Below are positions 1-8,793 of a stretch of DNA of 52,878 nt, piece by piece. The number at the start of each line of letters is the position of its first letter. The stretch's first letter is position 1. Under the pieces are notes generated by a model that saw only the letters and a program-made list of their open reading frames with translations, did no database searches and was not told the origin of the DNA. This DNA is from a virus: positions 1 to 52,878 of the IMG/VR virus record IMGVR_UViG_3300028550_003611. One strand, given 5' to 3'. Position numbers and translations under genes: made by a program.

Positions 1-2
1 AA

Positions 3-3000
3 ACAATTGCATTTATGAAAAATCCAGTTGTTTTAGAAGCCGTTGCTGTAGCAAAAGAATCAATAAATCCTTCTTTACAAAAAGCTATAGTTGGGCCTTC
101 AAAAGGTCAAACTGTAACTGAGATGAAGTCTGAAGACTTAATAGCTTGGGCTAAAGGAGAGAAAGAAATGACTCCCGAAGAAAGAAAGTTGATGCAGGAT
201 AACTTAAGGTTTTTCCACATGAATTCTATTTCTTTAAAGAATTTGTATGACATGGTTACTCCTTTTAAAGTAGATAAGAAGAGTACAATGCATGCTAACA
301 TTGCAATTCTTGATAAATTAAATTTTTATTCTAGTTCTTATGGAACAGGTAGCCAAGAACGACTATGGGGAGGACCTTCTCTTTTAAATAAGTTTATTAC
401 TGGAGATGCGTATCCATCTACAAGAGAGTACTACAAGCATATTAGAAAGAATATTCAGGTAGCAGAGCAATTTGGTCTTATAGGTACACAGCCTGCAGTT
501 ACAGCTGCTAAACGACACATCTTAACTACTGTAGGTAAAGGATTCTTTAATGAGCAAGAGCATAGAGATATGAATTACTCAATTGCTCATTACATTGCTA
601 CAATGCCTGGGTCTCCTATCTTTAATGATGGAGTTGTTTTTGACAAAAATGGGAATGTAACAGAAAGTAATCCAGGTATTATGTCTGAGAGTACTGTGCG
701 TAGAGTTCACCTAGTCCCTGAAGGAAACATTGCTCAAAATCTTGCAACAATTAAAGAGTTGTCAGATTCAGGAAATGTAGCCATTTTAGATCTTATTGAT
801 CCGAAAGAAACTAATATTAATGGGAGAGTTGTGCATTCTGTAACGTTTAATGCTAAGCAATCTAAAGAAGCGTCGGAAAAAAATAGACTTTCTAGAGAGT
901 GGGAGCTTATGATATATGAGCCCGCACTTCTTTTCCCTTCAGCTTCTCCTGAACAATTAGCTATTGTAAAACGATTTGGTAGAGATCTTTTAACAAACGA
1001 GATTATTACTAACGAATTTCGTCCAGGTCCATCTTCTATGTTTGAGTTGATACCTAATAAAATGTTAGACGATTTAGGTATTTCAGAGCATCAATCTAAG
1101 ATTTTAAATAGCTTAGGGGATGCAACATCTCTTTCTGATTTTACAGATAATTTTAATAGTAGTTATGCACTTAGGACGTACGGAGGTAATACATTGTATC
1201 CTAAAGTAAATGGAGATCCTTCCCCAAGTATAATAAAGCAGACATTTCAAAAACATACAGCTATAATTATAGAAGACGCTGCTACTGGTGAAGCTGCAGT
1301 ATACCGTATATCTACAAAAAGAATGCCTGAAAAAGGTAAGACTTATGAGTGGGTAAAAGTTGTCCCTAAAGGATTTAAAGGATACAGTGAGTTAAATGTT
1401 AGAGATGACCGTGGAGCAGATCCATTAGGTAGATCTAAAGGGTTTCTTGCTTTGTCAGCTGTGCCTATAACTAATCCTGCAGAAAGTGATTGGACTCAAA
1501 AAGTAGACTATTCTGGACAACCTGATGGTGTAGTTGGTGTTGAAACTTCTGAAATTAAGAGTGAATGGAATGCTCCTGGACCTACGTTATCTGCTATAGC
1601 TAATAAGACAGATTCTACTCAACAACCTAGTGAGGTTAAAACATTTGATTCACTTGGTAGTGAGCTTGAGTTATTTGGAAATGAAATACAATATAAAGTT
1701 AATGGTTCATTATATGAAGACTATGATACAGCAGAAGAAGCAGCAGAAGCTTTCAAAGCTTTATCTAAACCAACACAACAAAGTAGTAAGAAGACCTTAA
1801 ATAAAGAAGAATTTGAAGAGGCGTCAAGAGCTGCAATGGAAGAGGAAACATTTTCTTCTTTACCTATTGCTGAACAAGTGGAAGCACAGCAAAAAATTGT
1901 TGACGCTATTCGAAGAGAGTTAGATAATGCTGAACAGGGTTTTGATGACTTTAGCAGCATGCTTGCTGAGCAGCTTACAGAATCTTATAATCAAGCTGTT
2001 GAGAAGCTTGCAAAGCTTTCTGCTGAACAAGCAAATAACGAAGGCAGATTATTTTCTAGAGATCTAGGAACAAGTGCTGCAATATCAGAAAGTGCATCTA
2101 ATTCTACACGTAAGGTAAATAAGTTACGTAGAGTGTTTGCAAACGCAGGCATTATGCTTAACATACAATTTAAGTCTTTACCTAAAGGCACAAAAGGTAT
2201 GGTGCAGGGTAAAGAAATACTTTTAGATCCATCTCAACTTACTGAGGATACTGTGTATCACGAGTTTGGGCATATTTTGGTTGACATGCTGCCTGCGGAT
2301 CAGAGGAAGGCGTATGTAGCTATGATAGTGAAAGCCGACCCTGTGTTAGCTGAGATGGTTAGAAAGATGTATCCGGAATTAACTGAAGAGCAGTTAGGAA
2401 CTGAGATACTTGTTACAGCTATTGGAATGGAGGGAGCAAAGTTAGAGAGACAAAATCCTTCACCTATCCAAAAGATAATCAATAAGATTCTTAGGGCACT
2501 TGGTAAGATATTTGGGGTTAGACCTAATGTAGCTGCTGAATTAGCTGAGAAGATGTTTGCTGGGGAGATCAGGGAGCTGTCACTGTCCGGAGTGTTTAAT
2601 ACTAAAGCTCAACAGTCTAGAGACTTGAATGAAGAAATATCAAACTTATCTAGAGATGCTTTAATTGTTCTTGAGTCAGATATAATGAGACTTGAGAGTA
2701 TGCCTGAATCGGATATGCGTAAAAAAGATGTACGCCGTTTGCGGGAGCTCAAGAAGTCTGCTTTAAGATTAAAAGAAAAGAAAGATACATTATCAGTAAT
2801 TTTAGAATTACATGAACATGCAATCGTTCGTATAGACAGAGCTACAAGAGTTTACAATGATGTTCGTGTCAAGATGGACAACTCAGAGAATCTTTCTAAA
2901 GATGAGAAGCTAGAGCTTTTAAATAATATAAATGAAATTAAAGAAGTATTAGATAGCTTGCATGGTAGTAACAACTCTATCCTTAAAAAGATGGAGAGTG

Positions 3001-6000
3001 TAATGAATACTATGTCTCTTAGCGAAGAAGTTGGGGGACCTATATCTGTGATGAGATCTTCTTTACGAGACAGCATCTTTGACTTAGACAGACTAGATCT
3101 TAGCTACAGAGATACTGTTATTCCTCTTATTGCGGAAACTCTTTTAACTTACACTAATGGATCAGTAAGTCCAAAGATTCAAGCTCTTATTGATCATGCT
3201 ATAGCTAATAAGGATATAACCGGTATAAACAGAAAAGATCCTAAGTTTAAAGAACTGCGAGCATCTAAAAAAAATGGTACGTTAACTCAAGAAGATTACA
3301 ATGAAGAACTTCTTAAGTTAAAAATTGAACAGCTAAAAAATAAAATGCCAGAGGTTCAGAACCTGATTGATGAGATGCGTAATGCACACATTGATAAAAG
3401 TGCATTTGCTATGTGGCTAGATCCAATGGTGTATTCTACTGAAGCAAATATTCAGTTATTTTCTCTTGCACTTAAAGATGCTATCTATCAAGGAAACGCA
3501 AAAACTATTGAAGATCTACACGAGGCTGAAGAATTCTACCAAAGATTTAAAACTTTTAAAGGAGGAGACTTTAATGTTAACGAATTTAATAAGGATCTTT
3601 TAGAAGTTTTAGATAGCAGAGATGGGTCTAAGAAAATACTGTCGTTAGTACAAGAGTACGACGTTAAGGACTTCTACTCTAAAAGATCTGCTATGGAGAA
3701 TCAGATTAAAGAAGAGACTGGATGGCCTAAAGATGACAAGGGAGGATTTGTTTACAAAGGAAGTCAAGAGTTTAAAGATTGGCAAAAAACAGTTACAGAA
3801 CTTGAAGACGGTACGAAGAGAATTCTTTACAATGACAAATGGAATCAATACCAAGCAAAGAGAGAGAAGTGGTCGTCTGAAAATACTGTACCTGTAAGAG
3901 GGGCTCAAGAAGCTATAGACAAAATTAATGCTCGTATAGATGAAGTAAACAAAGCTATTGCTCTTATAGGTGAATCTACTTTAGCATCTGATAAAGATAA
4001 ATTATATGCTTTGTATGATGAGTCATCATCATTGGCTGCAGAGAAATCATACTCTTATATATATAACCCTAATACTGGGGGGTACACATTTTCTGGCAGA
4101 CTTGTTAAACCAAATAAATCGTATAGAAATCCTAAGTGGACAGCAATACAAGATAGTCCAGAGCTTAAAGAGTACTATGAGTATGTAATTAACAAGTATC
4201 AAGAGAAGCAAAAGATTACAGGCACAAGAGGTTTAGCGGTTAATGGGTGGGATACGTATTCTTATCAGATGCCTTCAGTTCGTAAAAGCGATATTGAGCG
4301 AGCTCAAAAAAATGGATTAGGTAATACTATATCAGAGCAGGTAAAAAGCTTAGCTACTATAAGAGAAGGAGAAGATGTAGAATGGAGCATGAGACTTGAT
4401 TCTGCAGGAAAGCCTTCTAGAACAGTTCCTCTTTATTACATGAGCTCTATGGATGAGTCTGAAGTTTCTAGAGATGTGCTGTCAAGTGTTTTAACATTTG
4501 GGCATATGTCTCACATGTTTAAAGAAAAGTCTAAGATGTCAGGACTTGTATCTGGGATGCTTAATGCTCATGAAACAAGAGAGACTACTACTGTTAGTTC
4601 TTGGGGAGGATTTGCTAGAGATCAAGTTGCAGAAAAATTAGGGTTTGAAAATACAAAGTCTTCTAGAATAGATCCTAAAAGTAAAAATTTACGTCACCTA
4701 CAAGAATTTATAGATGCTAATTTTTACGGTATGCACAACAAACAAAGTTCCCAGGATATATTTGGGCAGACTGTAGATTTAAACAAAATAGCTGGATCCT
4801 TAACTACTTTAACAGCTCTGAATAGTTTAGCAGGTAATGCTTTGCAAGCAAGTAACCAGCTTATATTCGATAACATGAATACTCATGAAGAAGCTGTAGC
4901 AGGTCAATTCTTTAATAAGTCTGATCATGCATGGGCTGTAGGAACATATGCTTCTGAAGGAGCAGCTATAGGAGACCTTGGTAAATTTGTAGCTAAGTCT
5001 AAGCTTGGTCAAGCTATGTTAATGTTTGATGCTATGATTGATAATACAGAGTCTTTAGGTAAAGACGCAACTAGCAACAAATCTCGTAAACTTGCCAGCA
5101 CAAATACTTTATTTGCTTTACAACATGGTCCTGAGCATCAAACTGCAGGTGTAAGAATGCTTTCTATGATGCGTAATATGAAAGGTAAGTTGCAAGATAA
5201 AAATGGGAAGGTTCTTTTAAATGAAAAAGGTGAAGAAGCAGATCTGTGGGATATGCTCATCAAAAACAAAAAAGGGGTTTTAACTGTAGACCCTAGAGTA
5301 GCTAACTTTAGTACAAGTCAGTTCACTAATAAACTTCATGGTATATCTAAAAGAACTAACCAAATTAAAGGGGCATTTGATTCTCCTATGGCTAAGAGAT
5401 ACCCAGCATTAAAGTTAGCGTTGTTATTTAGGAATTACTTTATACCAGGTTGGAGAAAAAAATGGGGTCACGGTGACGGGTATCATGTTGATCATGAGCT
5501 AGGAGATGTTACAAGAGGTTCATATTTATCTTTCTTTGATATGGTTAAAAATTCTTGGACTACTAGAGCAAATCCTTTTGGTGTTTACAAATCTATGAGT
5601 TTAGTAGATCAACAAAATGTTAAAAGGACTATGTATGAAATGGGGATGTGGACCACAATGGGGTTCCTAGTTTCAGCTTTAACAGGGATGGCGGATGACG
5701 ATGATGATGCTACAGCATACGCAGCATCATTTGGTGCTTACCAAGCAAGAAGATTACAGCTTGAGTTAACGTCTTTTATTAATCCTGTAGAATTATTTAA
5801 GACTTTTGATTCCCCAACAGCTGCGTCTAATATTATAACAAAATACATAGGTTTATTTAAACATACTATTAGTTTTTCAGCACCAAGTGTGCTAGGCTTT
5901 GATGTAGATGATAAAGATTTAAACTACCAAAAAAGAACTGGTCCTAATGAAAAAGGAGACAGTAAGTTTTGGGCTAAGGCTGGTAGAATTGTTCCGTTAC

Positions 6001-6059
6001 TAGAAGGATGGAGATCTACTATGACTCCAGAGGAAAAAATAAAGTGGCTACTCAAGTAA
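3..6059 (+). CDS. Large polyvalent virion protein with HEFGH metallopeptidase motif (5' partial)
   Basis: At least 2014 residues counted from the ATG at 15, but the frame is open to the left edge, so the true start may lie outside the window. Around residues 715-800 a compact segment carries H749-E-F-G-H753, the zincin HExxH zinc motif, in an alpha-helical context followed by a Glu-rich helix. Long Lys/Glu-rich helical stretches follow (about 870-1330). Near the C terminus is a hydrophobic helix (about 1877-1892) followed by an Asp run at 1894-1898. This architecture resembles the giant polyvalent proteins of podoviruses, which are packaged in the head and ejected with DNA. The peptidase could process virion proteins or host targets; that is inference. 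It is the last gene of the late strand and ends 10 bases before a bidirectional terminator. No RNA polymerase motif was recognised. Confidence 0.6.
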   Translation, partial: TIAFMKNPVVLEAVAVAKESINPSLQKAIVGPSKGQTVTEMKSEDLIAWAKGEKEMTPEERKLMQDNLRFFHMNSISLKNLYDMVTPFKVDKKSTMHANIAILDKLNFYSSSYGTGSQERLWGGPSLLNKFITGDAYPSTREYYKHIRKNIQVAEQFGLIGTQPAVTAAKRHILTTVGKGFFNEQEHRDMNYSIAHYIATMPGSPIFNDGVVFDKNGNVTESNPGIMSESTVRRVHLVPEGNIAQNLATIKELSDSGNVAILDLIDPKETNINGRVVHSVTFNAKQSKEASEKNRLSREWELMIYEPALLFPSASPEQLAIVKRFGRDLLTNEIITNEFRPGPSSMFELIPNKMLDDLGISEHQSKILNSLGDATSLSDFTDNFNSSYALRTYGGNTLYPKVNGDPSPSIIKQTFQKHTAIIIEDAATGEAAVYRISTKRMPEKGKTYEWVKVVPKGFKGYSELNVRDDRGADPLGRSKGFLALSAVPITNPAESDWTQKVDYSGQPDGVVGVETSEIKSEWNAPGPTLSAIANKTDSTQQPSEVKTFDSLGSELELFGNEIQYKVNGSLYEDYDTAEEAAEAFKALSKPTQQSSKKTLNKEEFEEASRAAMEEETFSSLPIAEQVEAQQKIVDAIRRELDNAEQGFDDFSSMLAEQLTESYNQAVEKLAKLSAEQANNEGRLFSRDLGTSAAISESASNSTRKVNKLRRVFANAGIMLNIQFKSLPKGTKGMVQGKEILLDPSQLTEDTVYHEFGHILVDMLPADQRKAYVAMIVKADPVLAEMVRKMYPELTEEQLGTEILVTAIGMEGAKLERQNPSPIQKIINKILRALGKIFGVRPNVAAELAEKMFAGEIRELSLSGVFNTKAQQSRDLNEEISNLSRDALIVLESDIMRLESMPESDMRKKDVRRLRELKKSALRLKEKKDTLSVILELHEHAIVRIDRATRVYNDVRVKMDNSENLSKDEKLELLNNINEIKEVLDSLHGSNNSILKKMESVMNTMSLSEEVGGPISVMRSSLRDSIFDLDRLDLSYRDTVIPLIAETLLTYTNGSVSPKIQALIDHAIANKDITGINRKDPKFKELRASKKNGTLTQEDYNEELLKLKIEQLKNKMPEVQNLIDEMRNAHIDKSAFAMWLDPMVYSTEANIQLFSLALKDAIYQGNAKTIEDLHEAEEFYQRFKTFKGGDFNVNEFNKDLLEVLDSRDGSKKILSLVQEYDVKDFYSKRSAMENQIKEETGWPKDDKGGFVYKGSQEFKDWQKTVTELEDGTKRILYNDKWNQYQAKREKWSSENTVPVRGAQEAIDKINARIDEVNKAIALIGESTLASDKDKLYALYDESSSLAAEKSYSYIYNPNTGGYTFSGRLVKPNKSYRNPKWTAIQDSPELKEYYEYVINKYQEKQKITGTRGLAVNGWDTYSYQMPSVRKSDIERAQKNGLGNTISEQVKSLATIREGEDVEWSMRLDSAGKPSRTVPLYYMSSMDESEVSRDVLSSVLTFGHMSHMFKEKSKMSGLVSGMLNAHETRETTTVSSWGGFARDQVAEKLGFENTKSSRIDPKSKNLRHLQEFIDANFYGMHNKQSSQDIFGQTVDLNKIAGSLTTLTALNSLAGNALQASNQLIFDNMNTHEEAVAGQFFNKSDHAWAVGTYASEGAAIGDLGKFVAKSKLGQAMLMFDAMIDNTESLGKDATSNKSRKLASTNTLFALQHGPEHQTAGVRMLSMMRNMKGKLQDKNGKVLLNEKGEEADLWDMLIKNKKGVLTVDPRVANFSTSQFTNKLHGISKRTNQIKGAFDSPMAKRYPALKLALLFRNYFIPGWRKKWGHGDGYHVDHELGDVTRGSYLSFFDMVKNSWTTRANPFGVYKSMSLVDQQNVKRTMYEMGMWTTMGFLVSALTGMADDDDDATAYAASFGAYQARRLQLELTSFINPVELFKTFDSPTAASNIITKYIGLFKHTISFSAPSVLGFDVDDKDLNYQKRTGPNEKGDSKFWAKAGRIVPLLEGWRSTMTPEEKIKWLLK

Positions 6060-6068
6060 GCAGCAGTA

Positions 6069-6102
6069 TAAAAAAAGGGGACGTTAGTCCCCTTTCTTTT
6101 TA
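6069..6102. terminator. Bidirectional intrinsic terminator between convergent modules
   Basis: A perfect 6-bp G+C stem GGGGAC/GTCCCC (6077-6082 with 6087-6092) with loop GTTA is preceded by an A tract and followed by a T-rich run. It can therefore terminate the late (+) transcript and the early (-) transcript that converge here. Confidence 0.85.
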
Positions 6103-6873
6103 CAACGTTTTAAGAGCTGGTTTATAATATTCAGCATCGAAACCTTCTGTTTTTAAATCAGGTTTACTATGCAACTCAGTGCCTTCAGCTAATTCAACAC
6201 CAATCTTTTCCTCTAAAGAATGTTTTAAGTATTTGCTTTTAAACAGTATCTGACCTGTCTGGCCATCTGCTGCAAAATCATGAAAACTTAATATCTTTAA
6301 CTTCCACATATCGTCTATCTCAGAATATTTCCCATTTACAAAAGACTCGTATGAATCTTGTGCTTCTTTGGGGACATCAAAGATGAACATTACATGATTA
6401 GGATCTGGGTCAAATCTTTCTCTAAAGGTTCTAAATGAACACAATGCAGATTCAAATTTAAGAAACAACATATCTCCAGAGTATCTATAAAGAAGAGCTA
6501 TGCAATTTTTGTGTTCTTCTGTTTGTATAAATGCATTTACAAATAAAGAATCCCACATAAATAGTCTTCTATTTCCCCCAAGAAGTGGGAGAATAAAGAT
6601 ACTACTGTCTGTTAAAGCTGCTGTTATCAAATCATAGCATACAACTTTGTTATCAAATGTTCCTTCTACTATCTTATTTACTTTGTAAGGAGAACTAGGT
6701 GTAACCCTTACGGTTTCACCAATAGCAATTTCAAAAGGTCCTGCTTCTCCAGTACATTCAATAGAAACAATCTCATTGTTTTCTTGTGTAGGCTTGCATC
6801 CTAAAATGTCTCCTAACAATCGCACAGTTCTCCCATTCTGGGGTATCATTGTAGTTATAGGGACTTTTACCAT
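6100..6873 (-). CDS. Uncharacterised 257-aa protein at the end of the replication operon
   Basis: The product is a soluble 257-residue protein without recognised motifs. It is rich in beta-type segments (an SPYKVNKIVEGTF-like stretch near residue 60), with an aromatic, Phe-rich middle (about 95-155) and an acidic/basic tail. The start ATG overlaps the stop of the upstream exonuclease gene by 7 bases (ATGGTAA), indicating translational coupling. Position after rIIA, rIIB and the exonuclease suggests an early role in DNA metabolism or host takeover, which is inference only. The stop codon touches the convergent terminator. Confidence 0.75.
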   Translation of the reverse strand: MVKVPITTMIPQNGRTVRLLGDILGCKPTQENNEIVSIECTGEAGPFEIAIGETVRVTPSSPYKVNKIVEGTFDNKVVCYDLITAALTDSSIFILPLLGGNRRLFMWDSLFVNAFIQTEEHKNCIALLYRYSGDMLFLKFESALCSFRTFRERFDPDPNHVMFIFDVPKEAQDSYESFVNGKYSEIDDMWKLKILSFHDFAADGQTGQILFKSKYLKHSLEEKIGVELAEGTELHSKPDLKTEGFDAEYYKPALKTL

Positions 6874-7646
6874 AGCTCAGTTTGATTAGGGTCTATTTCT
6901 TCTAGCTCTAAGGAATGTACTTCTAGCTTCGGGAGAGTTAATCCTGTAGCTTTCTTAATATCTTCCTTTGTACGCAACATGTACACTAGATTAAATGTTT
7001 CATAGAATTTATGAATTCCTTCAATCATACCAAACTTTTCGACATACTTTTTTACAGTAAAACTTTCGAAATCTTGAGTTCGACCTTTCAACCAATTGTC
7101 TGCTGTCTTTTCTCCAACACCTGGTAACCCAGGAATACCATCTACAGCATCCCCCATAAGAGTTTGCTTCCAAAGAAACCTATTGGCATCTTCATTAGAT
7201 GTGTGGAGGAATTCGGCAGTTCTATAATTGTAATGCATACCTACACATTGATGTAACACATCTTTATCAGGAGAACAAATAACTGTTTTTCTTTTCTCTA
7301 TGTGAGAATAGTAACTAACTAAGTCATCTGCTTCTAATTCAGAAATACTAATACAATGATATACTTGACGTAAATGCTGCTCAAGAGCATAAAAGATAAT
7401 AGGCTTAGGTCTCCCTTTTCTATTATTTTTATAACTCTCAGCAACAGCATATCTAAAACATCTTCCCTTAGTTAAAAATCCTGAGAATTTGTCTGTATTA
7501 CATTGTTCAAGGATATGATCTATACGTTTGTCAAGACTGTCAATAGCCTCTTCTAACGTAGGTTTACCCATTTCATAGTATATAAGAGAATCAGCATCTA
7601 TTAAACAGATGCTTTCATTTTTTGGAAATCTAGTTACATCAGACAT
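6867..7646 (-). CDS. 5'-3' exonuclease (FEN/T5 exonuclease family)
   Basis: This 259-residue PIN/H3TH-fold nuclease would remove RNA primers or flaps during phage replication or degrade host DNA from 5' ends. Visible acidic metal-binding residues are D17-x-D19 (IDADSL), the E105-A-D-D108 cluster (ELEADDL) and SPDKD (D127, D129). A helix-three-turn motif follows, with GDAVDGIPGLPGVGEKTA at about 165-182, including D166 and D169. These are the signature blocks of Pol I N-terminal, T5 D15 and T4 RNase H proteins. I chose the ATG at 7646, which overlaps the rIIB-like stop by 8 bases, over a TTG nine bases upstream. DNA polymerase in this phage lacks its own 5' nuclease, so this gene would supply it in trans. 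Confidence 0.92.
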   Translation of the reverse strand: MSDVTRFPKNESICLIDADSLIYYEMGKPTLEEAIDSLDKRIDHILEQCNTDKFSGFLTKGRCFRYAVAESYKNNRKGRPKPIIFYALEQHLRQVYHCISISELEADDLVSYYSHIEKRKTVICSPDKDVLHQCVGMHYNYRTAEFLHTSNEDANRFLWKQTLMGDAVDGIPGLPGVGEKTADNWLKGRTQDFESFTVKKYVEKFGMIEGIHKFYETFNLVYMLRTKEDIKKATGLTLPKLEVHSLELEEIDPNQTELW

Positions 7647-8790
7647 CAATCGCAATATATTCTGCGGCTGTGTGTGCTTCTTTATTCCAATTTGTGATTA
7701 ATTCTTCTCTCATTTCTTTCCATTCTTCATCAGTTTTTGCAGCATAGGTTGAACTATGATATATACTACCGTTTACTCCAGACAAACTAGAGTGTACGAA
7801 GTACTGCTTACATCTAATAGCTCCGTCTTGATCATCAGGAACAGCTCCGATGTGCATAGGGTCGATAAAGACATTGTGTATCTCACCACTGTACCAAGCG
7901 ATATACTTAAGACCACCAACGTGTAAACCTTTTACACAAGAAGCCTCATCGTTAGTATTTACTTGAGACCAAGAGTCAAGGTAATGACTACATCCGACAC
8001 GAATAAAGTGACCTAGTTCAGTACCATTAACACCTTCACAGTGAAATGCATCACCTCTATCTCCCATCATAGCTGGTTCAAAGAGTCTTTCTTCTACAGT
8101 ATCAGGTATTCCATCAGAATCAATCTCCCCTGTGTTAGGGTTAAACGTACGCTTGTAACGGTCTACTTGTTCACCTGTTTCTGTATCGTATGCATGCATA
8201 ACTTCTGAGGATACTTTGTAACCGTTAAGTAAACCTTCTTGCGTAATCTTCATCTGGTACATAGTTGCTCTACGTTCAGCAACTTCTTCAGATAACCCAT
8301 GCTCTTCCATAAGCTCTGTTTTTAACTTAGGGTGCACATACTTCATGTTAACGAAGTTAAAGAACCGATTAGAAAAATCAGTTCCTTTCTTCTCCATAAG
8401 AACAGGGTTACGCAACCAACGTGTCCACATCTTAATAAGAGGTGAATAATCTGCTCCTGCATCAATAGATTCATAAATTCTATCTACTAACGCTAAAGGC
8501 ATCGGAACTACAGAAACTTTATCTCCTTGTTTAAGGAAAAATTCTTTAGTTACAGGGTTAATATAGATAAGACCATTGGCCCCGTCTTCAATAACTTTAG
8601 TGTAGTCTACTTGCACTAGATCGTGGCAAGCAGATAAACAGTTATTGTACTCCTCTACAGTTTCCACGCTATTAGCTGTTTCAGCTAATGTTGTTAGTTT
8701 ACCGTAAAGATCAATGTCCATAGGTACAGAGAATGGTGTATCCCCATATGAACCGACGATGTTATCGTCTATAATACTTACATGTATCAT
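7639..8790 (-). CDS. rIIB-like protein
   Basis: The 383-residue product sits directly after an rIIA-like GHKL ATPase gene, with 3 bases between them. The C-terminal third has the pattern I associate with T4 rIIB: a Cys/Gly-rich CVKGLHVGGLKYIAWY segment (about residues 284-299), then a VFIDPMHIGAVPDD segment, then RCKQYFVHS. In T4, rIIA and rIIB are membrane-associated early proteins that block exclusion by lambda RexAB; their biochemical function is still unclear. The product here is longer than T4 rIIB (about 312). Identification rests on gene pairing plus this C-terminal pattern, without a search. Confidence 0.75.
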   Translation of the reverse strand: MIHVSIIDDNIVGSYGDTPFSVPMDIDLYGKLTTLAETANSVETVEEYNNCLSACHDLVQVDYTKVIEDGANGLIYINPVTKEFFLKQGDKVSVVPMPLALVDRIYESIDAGADYSPLIKMWTRWLRNPVLMEKKGTDFSNRFFNFVNMKYVHPKLKTELMEEHGLSEEVAERRATMYQMKITQEGLLNGYKVSSEVMHAYDTETGEQVDRYKRTFNPNTGEIDSDGIPDTVEERLFEPAMMGDRGDAFHCEGVNGTELGHFIRVGCSHYLDSWSQVNTNDEASCVKGLHVGGLKYIAWYSGEIHNVFIDPMHIGAVPDDQDGAIRCKQYFVHSSLSGVNGSIYHSSTYAAKTDEEWKEMREELITNWNKEAHTAAEYIAIDV

Positions 8791-8793
8791 TGG

